From: an archaeon
Lineage (GTDB): Archaea; Nanobdellota; Nanobdellia; Woesearchaeales; GW2011-AR15
Direction of reading: 5' to 3'
Assembly (NCBI GenBank): GCA_018657065.1
Contig: JABHXU010000006.1
Location: 1-35,775 of the forward strand
Length of the DNA stretch: 35,775 nucleotides
Position 1 is the stretch's first letter. Every line of letters begins with the position of its first letter. Shown piece by piece: positions 8,407-16,585 of the stretch. Under the pieces are notes generated by a model. The model had not been told where the DNA came from and searched no databases. It was given only the letters and a program-made list of their open reading frames with translations. Made by a program: the position numbers and the translations under genes.

Positions 8407-9353
8407 TTTTTTGTTAATTTTGTAAATACATCTTTTAAGCTTAATTTTGATATTTTTAAATCAAGTAAACTTTCATTATTTTTATTTACTTGTTGAAGTA
8501 TCTTTGACAAAATTTTGTCTGGTTTTTGCGTATGAATGATCAAAGAATTTCCTGTATTTTCAATCCTTAAAATAAGAGGATCGTTTAGATTTTTGGTAAT
8601 ATTATCATAATCTCCAGGATATGTTTCTAAATGAATTTCTTGTCCTTTTGTTACCATATTTTTTAATGAATCTAAAGTTCCAACTCTTTGCAGTTTCCCA
8701 TTAATTAAAATACCAATTCTTGAACAAACAGTTTCAACTTCTGAAAGATCATGAGACGCAACAATTATTGTTGTTCCTTTTTTGTTTATTTTTCTAATTA
8801 AATCCCAGATTTGTTTTGACAAAACTAAATCTAAATCTGAAGTTGGTTCATCTAATATCAATATATCAGGATTATGAATCAAAGAACAAGCAATATCTAA
8901 TCTTCTTTGCATTCCTCCAGACAAATTTTTTGCTAATATTTTACTAGCATGAGATAAATCAACTAATTCTAAAAGAGTTGAAATATTTGTTATTCTTGCT
9001 TCTTTTCCTAAATCATACAATGCACCAAAATAATCTAAATTTTCTTCAACAGTTAATTTTTCATAAAATGAAGGATGTTGCGCTGCAAAACCAAATAGTT
9101 TTTTTATCTTGTTTACATCTGATAATTTTGTGAATGAAGGAATGTCAGAATCTGAAGTATTAAAAAAAATATCGCCTGCATCATAATGTAAAAAACCAAT
9201 CATAGTTTTGAGAAAAGTAGTTTTACCTGAACCAGAAGAACCAATAATACCAAATACTTCTCCTTTTTCTATTTCTAAAGAAACACCATCAATGACTTTA
9301 TTATCGCCAAAATGTTTCTTAACCTTCTCTATTTTAAGTACAGTTCTGGTCAT
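8403..9353 (-). CDS. ABC transporter ATP-binding protein
   Basis: A 316-residue ATPase for the adjacent permease. Motifs in order: Walker A GSSGSGKTT (38-46), Q-loop region (FAAQHPSF), signature LSGGMQRR, Walker B ILILDEPTSDLD and switch His (VASHDLS). A C-terminal extension of about 90 residues follows, as in many export ATPases of the DrrA/CcmA class. aggggaaa precedes the ATG, and a weak TATA-like cctttatatt lies about 35 bases upstream. The membrane-anchored winged-helix gene upstream (59-base gap, same strand) is a candidate regulator of the pair. Confidence 0.95.
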   Translation of the reverse strand: MTRTVLKIEKVKKHFGDNKVIDGVSLEIEKGEVFGIIGSSGSGKTTFLKTMIGFLHYDAGDIFFNTSDSDIPSFTKLSDVNKIKKLFGFAAQHPSFYEKLTVEENLDYFGALYDLGKEARITNISTLLELVDLSHASKILAKNLSGGMQRRLDIACSLIHNPDILILDEPTSDLDLVLSKQIWDLIRKINKKGTTIIVASHDLSEVETVCSRIGILINGKLQRVGTLDSLKNMVTKGQEIHLETYPGDYDNITKNLNDPLILRIENTGNSLIIHTQKPDKILSKILQQVNKNNESLLDLKISKLSLKDVFTKLTKK

Positions 9354-9412
9354 TTTCCCCTTTTAACTGGATTAATGAGGTAGAGAATATAAAGGTTTCT
9401 GTTCTATATTTT

Positions 9413-10018
9413 TTATTTTTTCTTAATCCAAGTAGTATAAATAAAACTTAGTAAAATAGCGAACAAGCTTCCAGCTAAAAACCATAAAGCCAAATCATAA
9501 TTTGGAACAAAAGATAATGTTGGTTCAACTGATTTGGTTGCTACGTCTAAAGCCATACTTTCAGCAAATTCATTTTGAATTAGGTCTGTGCTTCTTCCAG
9601 CAGCTATATTGCTTATTTTTAAGTTGGCTTCTGAAAAATATTTAATAACTAAACTGGCTAGTCCTGAGATTAAAACAATAGGCAAAAAATCTTTTAATTT
9701 ATCAAATATTTTTGAAGATTTTTTTGGAGCAATAATAACATATTTGTTTGATAGAGAATAATGGTTAATTTTTTTCCCTTTTTTAGAGTACGTAAATTGG
9801 TCATCATTGACTAAATCAGATTTTACTAAAAGATTCAAATTATAATGAGCAGTTGATAAGGGAATATTAAGTTCTTTTGCAATTTGTGTTTCAGTCATTA
9901 AATCTTTTTTTGATAATAAATCAAGAATTTTTCTAGAAGTATCATTACTCAAAACTTGAGCTAATTTTTTAGATTTATCTTCATCTAAACTTACCATTAA
10001 AAAAGATTCGTCTGCCAT
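9413..10018 (-). CDS. Membrane-anchored winged-helix (ArsR-like) regulator
   Basis: A 201-residue protein. The N-terminal half is a winged helix-turn-helix (SNDTSRKILDLLSK, then TETQIAKELNIPLSTAHYNL as the recognition helix, then a wing around YSKKGKKINHYSL). Two hydrophobic segments follow: FLPIVLISGLASLVI near 113 and a C-terminal YDLALWFLAGSLFAILLSF before IKKK. The DNA-binding part therefore sits on the cytoplasmic side of a two-helix anchor with a roughly 50-residue external loop, which suggests one-component membrane sensing. A palindromic TATA box (10041-10050) is centred 27 bases from the ATG, so the transcript is probably leaderless. It lies directly upstream of the ABC exporter; regulation of that exporter is inferred. 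Confidence 0.85.
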   Translation of the reverse strand: MADESFLMVSLDEDKSKKLAQVLSNDTSRKILDLLSKKDLMTETQIAKELNIPLSTAHYNLNLLVKSDLVNDDQFTYSKKGKKINHYSLSNKYVIIAPKKSSKIFDKLKDFLPIVLISGLASLVIKYFSEANLKISNIAAGRSTDLIQNEFAESMALDVATKSVEPTLSFVPNYDLALWFLAGSLFAILLSFIYTTWIKKK

Positions 10019-10040
10019 AGGAAAAGTTAAACTGAGGATA

Positions 10041-10050
10041 TATTTAAATA
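10041..10050. promoter_or_regulatory. Palindromic TATA box between divergent genes
   Basis: tatttaaata is a perfect 10-base palindrome. Its centre lies 27 bases from the minus-strand ATG at 10018, the archaeal spacing for a leaderless start. It could also serve the + strand membrane-protein gene at 10117 with a leader of roughly 45 bases that carries a ribosome site. Confidence 0.6.
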
Positions 10051-10116
10051 ATTTGATGACTTCAACTCTATTTGAAACTATCTGTTTCCTTAACTAAATA
10101 ATAGGTGAAGATTAAT

Positions 10117-10374
10117 ATGAAAAAAGAAGATATCAGATTTGAAATTGATCAACTTAGAAAAGATAAGATGATTTATGCACTTGAATCAATAGCATTAACA
10201 TTTGTAATTGAACTAGGTTATGTCTTAGTCACACTTCTTATAGGAAAACCTTTAAGATGGTTGGCGATACTTGGAATTTTAATTTCTCTAGGTTATTTTG
10301 TATTTATGTGTGTAGGAAATTGTAAGAGATATTCAAAAATTAAAAAACTAGAACATGCATTAGACAAAAAATGA
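10117..10374 (+). CDS. Small two-helix membrane protein
   Basis: About 85 residues, not recognised. A charged N-terminal helix (KKEDIRFEIDQLRKDK) is followed by two hydrophobic segments (ALESIALTFVIELGYVLVTLLI and LRWLAILGILISLGYFVFM) and a basic C-terminus. I chose the ATG at 10117 because aggtga (10103-10108) sits eight bases before it; the GTG at 10105 lies inside that ribosome site. Its stop overlaps the next ATG (ATGA), so the two small membrane proteins are made together and may pair. Confidence 0.75.
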   Translation: MKKEDIRFEIDQLRKDKMIYALESIALTFVIELGYVLVTLLIGKPLRWLAILGILISLGYFVFMCVGNCKRYSKIKKLEHALDKK

Positions 10375-10700
10375 AAAAATTATTGATACGTTTTAGGAAT
10401 TTAATTATTAAACTTAAAGTTTATATGGCTAGAACAACTAGTTATATTTCACTTATTAATTCTGCAATGATTTTATTTTTATTTTTGTCAAATCTTGAAA
10501 AATATAATGTTGATATAGATATAAGAAGGTGGATAGTTCCACTTTTTTTTGTAGGAGTTATAGGAATGCTTACTTTTGGGTATTTGGAATATAAATTTGT
10601 ATATCATCAAGAACAAAAAACTACTCAAAAAAAGAATCCTTATCTTCAAGAAGTTATTGAAAGACTTGATAGGATTGAAGAACAACTAAAAAACAAATGA
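10371..10700 (+). CDS. Small membrane protein with C-terminal amphipathic helix
   Basis: A 109-residue protein, not recognised. It has a basic N-terminus, two hydrophobic segments (about 24-41 and 51-72), then a charged tail ending in a short amphipathic, coiled-coil-like helix (EVIERLDRIEEQLKNK). It overlaps the preceding gene by four bases (ATGA) and ends about 30 bases before RNase P RNA on the same strand, so readthrough into that RNA is possible. The pairing of two tiny membrane proteins suggests a heteromeric complex; this is inference. Confidence 0.75.
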   Translation: MKKLLIRFRNLIIKLKVYMARTTSYISLINSAMILFLFLSNLEKYNVDIDIRRWIVPLFFVGVIGMLTFGYLEYKFVYHQEQKTTQKKNPYLQEVIERLDRIEEQLKNK

Positions 10701-10730
10701 TTTTTAATTCTATTTTTAATTCTAATTTTT

Positions 10731-11090
10731 TGTAGGACAGTGCTCAACTATCTTGTAATAAAGAGGAAAGTCCACCCACTATCGTAATCACTCGCTAAAG
10801 CGAGCTTGAGAAATTGAGGGCAACCACTCAGAAACGAAACCACCTAAATTTAGGATGATGTGTTGAAAATGGTAACATTTTCAAAATGCTCAGAAATCTT
10901 TGATTTCTGACAGATGTGAAGATCTTGGCGACAAGATTGAGTTAACCCACAGACGTTTTTTTAGGAAAGGATGAAACGGTGAGACCTGATTTGTGCAACT
11001 CCTTTGAGAGGCTAAGTTGAATGTTGAGACAAACTTTTATCTAATTTATTAGATTAGTTTGACAAAAGGTGGCTTATAGCTGTTCTACAC
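10731..11090 (+). ncRNA. rnpB: RNase P RNA
   Basis: Catalytic RNA that matures tRNA 5' ends. Helix P1 pairs tgtaggacag (10731-10740) with ctgttctaca (11080-11089) with one G-U. The universal CR-I element gaggaaagtcc is at 10763-10773, and the 3' CR-V element with ggcttatag ends about 11079. The P4 pairing ccacc with ggtgg is present. Internal hairpins include ctcgct/agcgag, a long tcagaaatc/gatttctga stem and atcttg-gcga-caagat with a GNRA-type loop. A run of seven T (11091-11097) follows P1 and can serve as a terminator. The length of about 360 nt fits archaeal type A RNA. No strong TATA box is seen; tttttaat near 10701 is a weak candidate. Confidence 0.95.
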
Positions 11091-11097
11091 TTTTTTT
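11091..11097 (+). terminator. U-tract terminator of RNase P RNA
   Basis: Seven consecutive T directly after the closing P1 helix of RNase P RNA. Archaeal polymerase terminates at oligo-U tracts. More T-rich sequence follows before the convergent cdc48 gene. Confidence 0.6.
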
Positions 11098-11130
11098 AAT
11101 TTTAAAATATTAAGAAAAAAGAAAAAATTT

Positions 11131-13410
11131 CTATCCGTAATATGAAGGTTTTGTGTCTTTCATTTCTTTACCACGAGCAGCTCTAAATTGATTAAGTAAA
11201 TTTTTATATGCATCTGCAACATCCTTAGTGATACTTGGACTAACTTTTTTAAGAGCATCGTTGAAATGTTTTTTACTAACTTTTTTAGCTTTAATATCTT
11301 CTCTTAAAGCTAGTAAAGCAGCTTCTCTACATACGGCTTCTAAATCTGCTCCAACATATCCTTCTGTTTCTCTAGCTAATCCTTTTATGCTAATTCCTTT
11401 ATCAAGTGGCATATTTTTAGTATGAACTTTAAGAATTTCTTCTCTTGCTTTTAATGTAGGTGCAGGAGCTAAAATGATTCTATCAAATCTTCCAGGTCGA
11501 AGTAGTGCTGTGTCTAACATATCAGGTCGATTTGTAGCAGCTAAAATTACAATGCTGTCAAGTTCAATCATACCATCCATTTCAGTTAACAATTGATTTA
11601 CAACTCTTTCAGTTACGCTGGAGTCTTGACTCATACCACGTCTAGGAGCTAATGAATCAATCTCATCAAAGAAAATTATGGTTGGTGAAGTTTGTCTAGC
11701 TTTTTCAAATATTTTTCTAACCGCTTTTTCAGATTCTCCTACCCATTTACTAAGAAGTTCAGGTCCTTTAACTAATATGAAATTAGCTTTGCTTTCGTTT
11801 GCAACAGCTTTAGCCATAAGTGTTTTTCCAGTTCCTGGAGCTCCATAAATTAAAATTCCTTTTGGAGGTCTTACACCCATATTGCTAAATACTTCAGGAT
11901 GTTTAAGTGGCCATTCAATTGCTTCAGCTAATTCTTGTTTAAGATCTTCCATTCCTCCAACATCTTCCCAATTTACATTAGGAACTTCAATTAAAACTTC
12001 TCTTAAAGCAGAAGGTCTAACAACTTTTAATGCTTCATAGAAATCACTTTTTGCAACAATTAATTTTTCTAAAACTTCTCTAGGGATTGGTTGATCTTCT
12101 TCAAGTTTTAAGTCTGGATATACTCTTCGAAGAAGAGTCATGGCAGCTTCTTTTGCTAATGAAGATAAATCTGCTCCAACAAAACCATGAGTAATTTCAG
12201 CTAAATCTTTTAAATTAACATTTTTTGCAATAGGCATATTTCTTGTATGAATTTTAAGAACATTAAGTCTACCATTTTTATCTGGAACACCAATTTCAAG
12301 TTCTCTATCAAATCTTCCAGGTCTTCGTAGAGCAGGATCAAGTTCATTTGGAATATTTGTTGCACCAATAACTACAACTCGTCCTCTAGATTTTAGACCA
12401 TCCATTAAGGCGAGCATTTGTGCTACAACTCTTCTTTCAACTTCTCCTCTACTTTCTTCTCGTTTACTTGCAATAGCATCAATTTCATCAATAAATATAA
12501 TTGATGGTGAATTTTTTTCAGCTTCTTCAAATTTCTTTCTTAAATTTTCTTCTGACTGTCCATAATATTTAGACATAATTTCAGGCCCATTAATTAATAA
12601 AAAATTAGCATTTGTTTCATTTGCTACAGCTTTAGCTAAAAGAGTTTTACCTGTTCCTGGAGGACCATGAAGCAAGACACCTTTAGGAGGTTCAATTCCT
12701 AAAGCTTCAAAAATTTCAGGATGCTTAAGAGGTAATTCAACCATTTCTCTGATTTTTATAATTTCATCTCCTAGGCCACCAATATCTTCGTAAGTAACTT
12801 CTAACGCTCTTTCTTCAACAATATCTGTTGCTTCTGGATTAAATTTTACTTCTGTTTGTTCTGTAATTAAAACTGCAGTTTTAGGATCACTATCAATAAC
12901 AATGAATTTTAAATCACCTAAACCAAAACCCATTAAACTTTCGTCAAGCATGTTAAAAACATCTTCACCAAATTCTGGATTGGCAGAGAGAGTTGATCTT
13001 CTTCTTTTTGTTCCACCAAGTGAAACAATATCTCCTTTTACAGCAGCTCTTCCAAGTAATCCTTGTTTAAAAATAACAGGATTTGCTCTAATAACAATCC
13101 CTTTTCTTTGTGGTGCAATTGTAACCTTTTTGGCTTCAGTAACAGTAGCTTTTCGAACTTTTATAATTTCACCTATACCAGCTTTGGCGTTTCTTCTAAT
13201 TAAACCATCCATTCTAATTATATTTAAACCAATATCCCCTGGATAGGCTCTGTCAGTAATAGCTACAGTTTTTCGTTCTCCTTCAATTTCAATTATATCT
13301 CCAGGTCTAATACCTAGTTCATGCATAAAAGAACTATCAATTCTAACTATTCCTTTGTTAACATCATCTTGAATTGCTTCAGCAACTTTTAATTTTAATT
13401 CTTTGACCAT
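11131..13410 (-). CDS. cdc48: Cdc48/VAT double-AAA+ ATPase
   Basis: A 759-residue hexameric unfoldase that extracts and unfolds proteins, often for the proteasome. The N-terminal double-psi barrel/CDC48 domain 2 spans about 1-200. D1 has Walker A GPPGTGKT (249-256), Walker B IIFIDE (304-309) and pore loop KYYG (281-284, aromatic as in archaeal VAT). D2 has Walker A GAPGTGKT (523-530), Walker B IIFFDE (578-583) and pore loop KWVG. Arginine fingers are in the RRPGRFDR and LRPGRFDR segments. The C-terminus ends YYG, fitting the HbYX motif used to dock on the 20S proteasome. An aggtgat ribosome site precedes the ATG. The gene lies 87 bases downstream of a SecB-like small gene on the same strand. 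Confidence 0.97.
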   Translation of the reverse strand: MVKELKLKVAEAIQDDVNKGIVRIDSSFMHELGIRPGDIIEIEGERKTVAITDRAYPGDIGLNIIRMDGLIRRNAKAGIGEIIKVRKATVTEAKKVTIAPQRKGIVIRANPVIFKQGLLGRAAVKGDIVSLGGTKRRRSTLSANPEFGEDVFNMLDESLMGFGLGDLKFIVIDSDPKTAVLITEQTEVKFNPEATDIVEERALEVTYEDIGGLGDEIIKIREMVELPLKHPEIFEALGIEPPKGVLLHGPPGTGKTLLAKAVANETNANFLLINGPEIMSKYYGQSEENLRKKFEEAEKNSPSIIFIDEIDAIASKREESRGEVERRVVAQMLALMDGLKSRGRVVVIGATNIPNELDPALRRPGRFDRELEIGVPDKNGRLNVLKIHTRNMPIAKNVNLKDLAEITHGFVGADLSSLAKEAAMTLLRRVYPDLKLEEDQPIPREVLEKLIVAKSDFYEALKVVRPSALREVLIEVPNVNWEDVGGMEDLKQELAEAIEWPLKHPEVFSNMGVRPPKGILIYGAPGTGKTLMAKAVANESKANFILVKGPELLSKWVGESEKAVRKIFEKARQTSPTIIFFDEIDSLAPRRGMSQDSSVTERVVNQLLTEMDGMIELDSIVILAATNRPDMLDTALLRPGRFDRIILAPAPTLKAREEILKVHTKNMPLDKGISIKGLARETEGYVGADLEAVCREAALLALREDIKAKKVSKKHFNDALKKVSPSITKDVADAYKNLLNQFRAARGKEMKDTKPSYYG

Positions 13411-13497
13411 AAAATCACCTATTCTTTTAAAATGACTATTGAATAAAAAGGTATCGGTATCTAAACTAAATTTAATAAAAAAAGAAAAAATAGGGAT

Positions 13498-13905
13498 TTA
13501 TTTCCCACTAACTCTAGGCAATTGAATATGTGCAGGTAATTGCATATCTCTTCCTAAAATTAATGATTGAACATTGCATTTATGTAAAATATGATTATAG
13601 ACTTGTTCAACGACATCAGGAGTTAATTTCTTTTCTTTTTGCCATTTATCAAGAATTTCTTTAACTTTGTCTTCAGGACCCATATAAACAACAGCACCTT
13701 CTAAAGTTATACTTCCTATATCTGGAGTATATTTTACAGTGAATTCAAAACTAAACTCAATGCCAGCTTGTTTACTAACACCCATATTTAATTTTGCTTC
13801 TTGTAGTTTACTAATTACAACATTATTATTTACACTAATTTTGCCAGTTGCTGGCTTTTTTTTCTCAGCTGTGATTTTTTTAAAATGAAATCCAACTAAT
13901 GCCAT
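13498..13905 (-). CDS. Conserved small protein with SecB-like layout (tentative)
   Basis: A 135-residue soluble protein. The sequence order is an N-terminal strand, a long antiparallel beta region (KISVNNNVVISKLQEAKL, then IEFSFEFTVKYTPDIGSITLEGAVVYMG), two helices (KVKEILDKWQKE and DVVEQVYNHILHKC), and a Pro-containing tail LPAHIQLPRV. That order resembles SecB chaperones, where a four-strand sheet precedes two helices and a FPxLxLxPVNF-like tail. Sequence identity is low by eye, so this is a fold hypothesis. The start has aggtgat upstream and a TATA-like tttataaa around 13945-13952, with a leader of about 16 bases. Its neighbour is cdc48 downstream, which would fit a protein-quality role. 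It may instead be an unrelated archaeal family. Confidence 0.75.
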   Translation of the reverse strand: MALVGFHFKKITAEKKKPATGKISVNNNVVISKLQEAKLNMGVSKQAGIEFSFEFTVKYTPDIGSITLEGAVVYMGPEDKVKEILDKWQKEKKLTPDVVEQVYNHILHKCNVQSLILGRDMQLPAHIQLPRVSGK

Positions 13906-13964
13906 GATAAATCACCTTTTGATATTTTATTATTATGTTCTTTTTTTATAAATATTTAAATCTA

Positions 13965-14018
13965 TTGTGAAGCTAAAAATAACTTCACAAAGAATTATTT
14001 TGAAAATCTCAAAATAAT
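13965..14018. repeat. Two adjacent perfect inverted repeats between talC and the SecB-like gene
   Basis: Repeat one is ttgtgaag (13965-13972) with cttcacaa (13983-13990). Repeat two is attattttga (13994-14003) with tcaaaataat (14009-14018), a ten-base stem that starts right after the talC stop codon. On the minus strand the second could fold at the end of the talC transcript, and the first lies just upstream of the TATA box of the next gene. Neither is followed by a long U tract on that strand. Confidence 0.6.
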
Positions 14019-14663
14019 CTATTTTTGCCAAGACTTAGCGTCTTCTAAAAACTTTGCAAGGCCTGAATCTGTTAAACTATGTTTAAATAATTTTAACATA
14101 GTACTTGGAGGAATTGTTGCAACATCTGCTCCTATCATTGCACTTTCTAAAACATGTGCTGGATGTCTTAATGAGGCAGCTAAAATTTTTGTTTCAAATT
14201 CATAATTATCATAAACCTCTCTAATTTGAGCAACAAGTTCCATACCACTATGTCCAATATCATCAAGTCTTCCAACAAAAGGACTAACATAAGTAGCACC
14301 TGCTTTAGCTGCAATAAGAGCTTGCATAGCACTAAAAACTAAAGTTACATTTGTTTTGATATTTTTTTTAGTCAATATTTTGACAGCTTTCATACCTTCA
14401 GGGGTCATAGGAATTTTAATAACAATATTTTTTCCCCATTTGACATATTTCTCTGCTTCATTTATCATACTATTAGAATCAATTGCAATTACTTCAACAC
14501 TAATTGGACCATTAATAAAAGAACTAATTTCTTTAATTGTTTCACAATGATCTCTTCCGATTTTTTTAATTAAAGAAGGATTTGTTGTAACACCATCAAC
14601 TAAACCCATGTCGTTTAGCTTTTTGATTTCATCTACATTTGCAGTATCAATAAAAAATTCCAT
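14019..14663 (-). CDS. tal: Transaldolase / fructose-6-phosphate aldolase (TalC type)
   Basis: A 214-residue TIM-barrel aldolase of the short TalC/FSA class, of typical length. Motifs are [10 protein letters not shown] at the start, GVTTNPSLI (24-32), the Schiff-base Lys in VIKIPMT (Lys83), and [14 protein letters not shown]-type enzymes cleave fructose 6-phosphate or act as transaldolase; sequence alone does not decide which. In an archaeon lacking a full pentose pathway it may link triose and pentose pools. The ATG is preceded by aggtgat. It is divergent from the Lon-like protease gene, with 97 bases between starts. Confidence 0.93.
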   Translation of the reverse strand: MEFFIDTANVDEIKKLNDMGLVDGVTTNPSLIKKIGRDHCETIKEISSFINGPISVEVIAIDSNSMINEAEKYVKWGKNIVIKIPMTPEGMKAVKILTKKNIKTNVTLVFSAMQALIAAKAGATYVSPFVGRLDDIGHSGMELVAQIREVYDNYEFETKILAASLRHPAHVLESAMIGADVATIPPSTMLKLFKHSLTDSGLAKFLEDAKSWQK

Positions 14664-14730
14664 ATTATCACCTATTTATTTTGAAAACAAGTTAATTAAT
14701 AACTTTTACGATATGAGTTAAAACAAAAAC

Positions 14731-14738
14731 TTAAATAG
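14731..14738 (+). promoter_or_regulatory. TATA box for Lon-like protease gene
   Basis: ttaaatag is centred about 27 bases before the ATG at 14761, and there is no ribosome site between, consistent with a leaderless transcript. Confidence 0.5.
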
Positions 14739-14760
14739 TTTGGTTCTTCACACGTAGAGT

Positions 14761-16437
14761 ATGAAAAAGCTTTGTTTTATGATTTTTGTATTAATTTTGT
14801 TTCCTGTAGTATTAGCTAATTCAGGAAGTATGAAATTAATGGCAGTAACTAATCCAGATGATAATCCTCGAGGTAGTGTAGCAAATATGTTTTTAGAAAT
14901 TGAAGAAGGTACAGGTAGAATATTTATTGACTCTTATCCGTTATCAAAGCTTGATACACAAATAAGCACTAGATTTGCTAAAGAAGTAGCATGTAATTAT
15001 TTAGAAAAAGATTGTTCACGATATGATTTTTTTTACACAATTAGATCAGATTCGTCATTAATTGGAGGACCTAGTGCAGGTGCGGCTACAACAGTTCTTA
15101 CAATGTCGGTTTTAGAAAATATTCCTCTTGATGATAAAGCAACAATGACAGGAACAATTAATACAGGCGGGATAATTGGACCTGTAGGAAGTATAGTTGA
15201 AAAAACAAGAGCAGCAGCAAAATCAGGAATAAAAAAAGTATTAATTCCTAAATTTACAGATATTAATTCAACAAATCTAACTCGTTTAGAAGAAGAGCTT
15301 GGAATTGAAATTATTGAAGTGTCTCACATATCTGAAGCAGCTGAAGAATTTACAGGTAAAAAATTCTCAAATAATAATGAAGTTAATTTAAGTAATTCAT
15401 ATGTTGAAGTTATGAAAAGTATTTCTGATGATATGTGTAGTAGAGCAAAAGAGTTATATGAAGCATATGAAAAAAATAATCGGACTTCGCAATTAATTGA
15501 ACTTGGAGATAAAGCAATTAATTTATCACAGCATTATAGTGCTGCAAGTTATTGTTATGGGGCATTGCTTAGAATTAGACAAGAAAAACTTAAACAAGAA
15601 AATTTAGATAAGAAAAAACTTCAAGATTTAATTGAGAATACATTAAAAAGAGCACAAGAATTTGAGAATTCTACAAACAATAAAGAACTTAAAACGTTAA
15701 CAGATTTAGAAACTTTTATGGCAGTTTCTGAACGAATTGCAGAATCTAAAGAAAGATTAATTGATTCATTATATGAACTTTCTCAAAATAATACTGTTTC
15801 AAGTATTAATCACTTAGCATATGCAACAGAGAGATTAAATAGTGCAAGATCTTGGTCTGTATTTTTTGGAACACAAGGTAGAGAATTTAAATTAGATAAA
15901 GAAGCATTAGATGAGTCTTGTTTAAAAAAAGTTTCTGAAGTAGAAGAAAGAGTTCAATATTTAGATTTATATTTTCCCGAAGGAACAAAAGAAGCGAGGG
16001 GATCTATACAAAAAGCATATGGACTATATAACAAGGAAAATCCAGAACTTTGTTTGTATACTGCAAGTATTGCAAAAGCTAAAATTGATTTAATTTTGAA
16101 TAGTATTTCAATTGATCCAGATTTTACTGAGGAAGTTATTGAAGATAGATTAAGAATTGTAAAATCTTTAATAGCTAAACAAACAGAAAGAGGAATATTT
16201 CCTATTGTTGCATATAGTTACTATGAATACGCGGATTCATTAAAAGAAACAGATCAATATTCTGCACTTTTATATCTTGAATATGCTTTAGAATTAGGTA
16301 ATTTAGACATTTATTTTGAGAAAAAACAAATTAAATTACCTAAAATTAAACAAGAATATCTTCCTGTTTTTGCTAGTGGTATGCTTGTTGGAATTTTATT
16401 AACAATGGTTTTAAAGAGGAAAAAAACCAAAAAATAA
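14761..16437 (+). CDS. Membrane-anchored archaeal S16 (Lon-like) serine protease, COG1750 type
   Basis: A 558-residue protein with an N-terminal signal or anchor (4-20). A Lon proteolytic domain without any AAA+ domain follows: catalytic Ser105 in GGPSAGA and catalytic Lys148 in PVGSIVEKTR, the Ser-Lys dyad of family S16. From about 220 to 530 the protein is mostly helical, TPR-like in pattern (paired Tyr/Ala-rich helices such as YSYYEYADSLKE). It ends in a C-terminal membrane segment (about 532-551) before RKKTKK. The protease domain is predicted to face outside the cytoplasm, so it would act without ATP, probably on envelope proteins. It is a single-gene unit. The helical middle may select substrates; this is inference. 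Confidence 0.93.
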   Translation: MKKLCFMIFVLILFPVVLANSGSMKLMAVTNPDDNPRGSVANMFLEIEEGTGRIFIDSYPLSKLDTQISTRFAKEVACNYLEKDCSRYDFFYTIRSDSSLIGGPSAGAATTVLTMSVLENIPLDDKATMTGTINTGGIIGPVGSIVEKTRAAAKSGIKKVLIPKFTDINSTNLTRLEEELGIEIIEVSHISEAAEEFTGKKFSNNNEVNLSNSYVEVMKSISDDMCSRAKELYEAYEKNNRTSQLIELGDKAINLSQHYSAASYCYGALLRIRQEKLKQENLDKKKLQDLIENTLKRAQEFENSTNNKELKTLTDLETFMAVSERIAESKERLIDSLYELSQNNTVSSINHLAYATERLNSARSWSVFFGTQGREFKLDKEALDESCLKKVSEVEERVQYLDLYFPEGTKEARGSIQKAYGLYNKENPELCLYTASIAKAKIDLILNSISIDPDFTEEVIEDRLRIVKSLIAKQTERGIFPIVAYSYYEYADSLKETDQYSALLYLEYALELGNLDIYFEKKQIKLPKIKQEYLPVFASGMLVGILLTMVLKRKKTKK

Positions 16438-16444
16438 AGTTAAT

Positions 16445-16452
16445 TTTATAAA
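16445..16452 (+). promoter_or_regulatory. TATA box for rps2
   Basis: tttataaa is a near-consensus archaeal TATA box. A start about 27 bases downstream would be near 16475, which is the first base of the outer helix of the structured leader and leaves about 110 bases of 5' leader before rps2. Confidence 0.6.
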
Positions 16453-16474
16453 TATCTCTTTTCTCCATGACTAT

Positions 16475-16566
16475 ATTGCCAACTGTAGAAGGAAAGCTTA
16501 ATAGGACTTCTACAACACTGCTGAGGCGATAAAAAAGCAGTAAAGATGATTTCTTTACTGGATAAT
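16475..16566 (+). promoter_or_regulatory. Structured 5' leader of rps2 with alternative helices
   Basis: The 92 bases can fold as a branched domain. P1 pairs 16475-16481 with 16559-16566 (one bulge, one G-U). P2 pairs tgtagaag (16484-16491) with cttctaca (16507-16514), eight perfect pairs. P3 pairs actgct (16517-16522) with agcagt (16536-16541). P4 pairs aaaga (16542-16546) with tcttt (16552-16556). Alternatively cagtaaaga (16538-16546) pairs with tctttactg (16552-16560) as a nine-pair hairpin with a five-base loop, which uses bases of P1, P3 and P4 and so excludes P1 and P3. The ribosome site aggtga is at 16574-16579, just past the domain. The class is not recognised. An autoregulatory or switch role is inference; pairing was checked by eye. 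Confidence 0.5.
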
Positions 16567-16585
16567 TAACTAAAGGTGAAATAAT

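Noticed and set aside
10105-10116. GTG start for the first small membrane protein
   Set aside because: The GTG lies within the aggtga ribosome site that serves the ATG at 10117.
12902-13246. 114-codon + strand open frame inside cdc48
   Set aside because: It is the complement of a conserved coding region with no ribosome site and low-complexity product; a shadow of cdc48.
16521-16551. C/D box sRNA in the rps2 leader (ctga and atgat present)
   Set aside because: No full TGATGA C box and no paired C'/D' set at usual spacing.
16475-16566. Cloverleaf-like fold in the rps2 leader as a tRNA
   Set aside because: The second arm has eight pairs with a 15-base loop, and there is no T-loop sequence or seven-base anticodon loop, so it does not match a tRNA.
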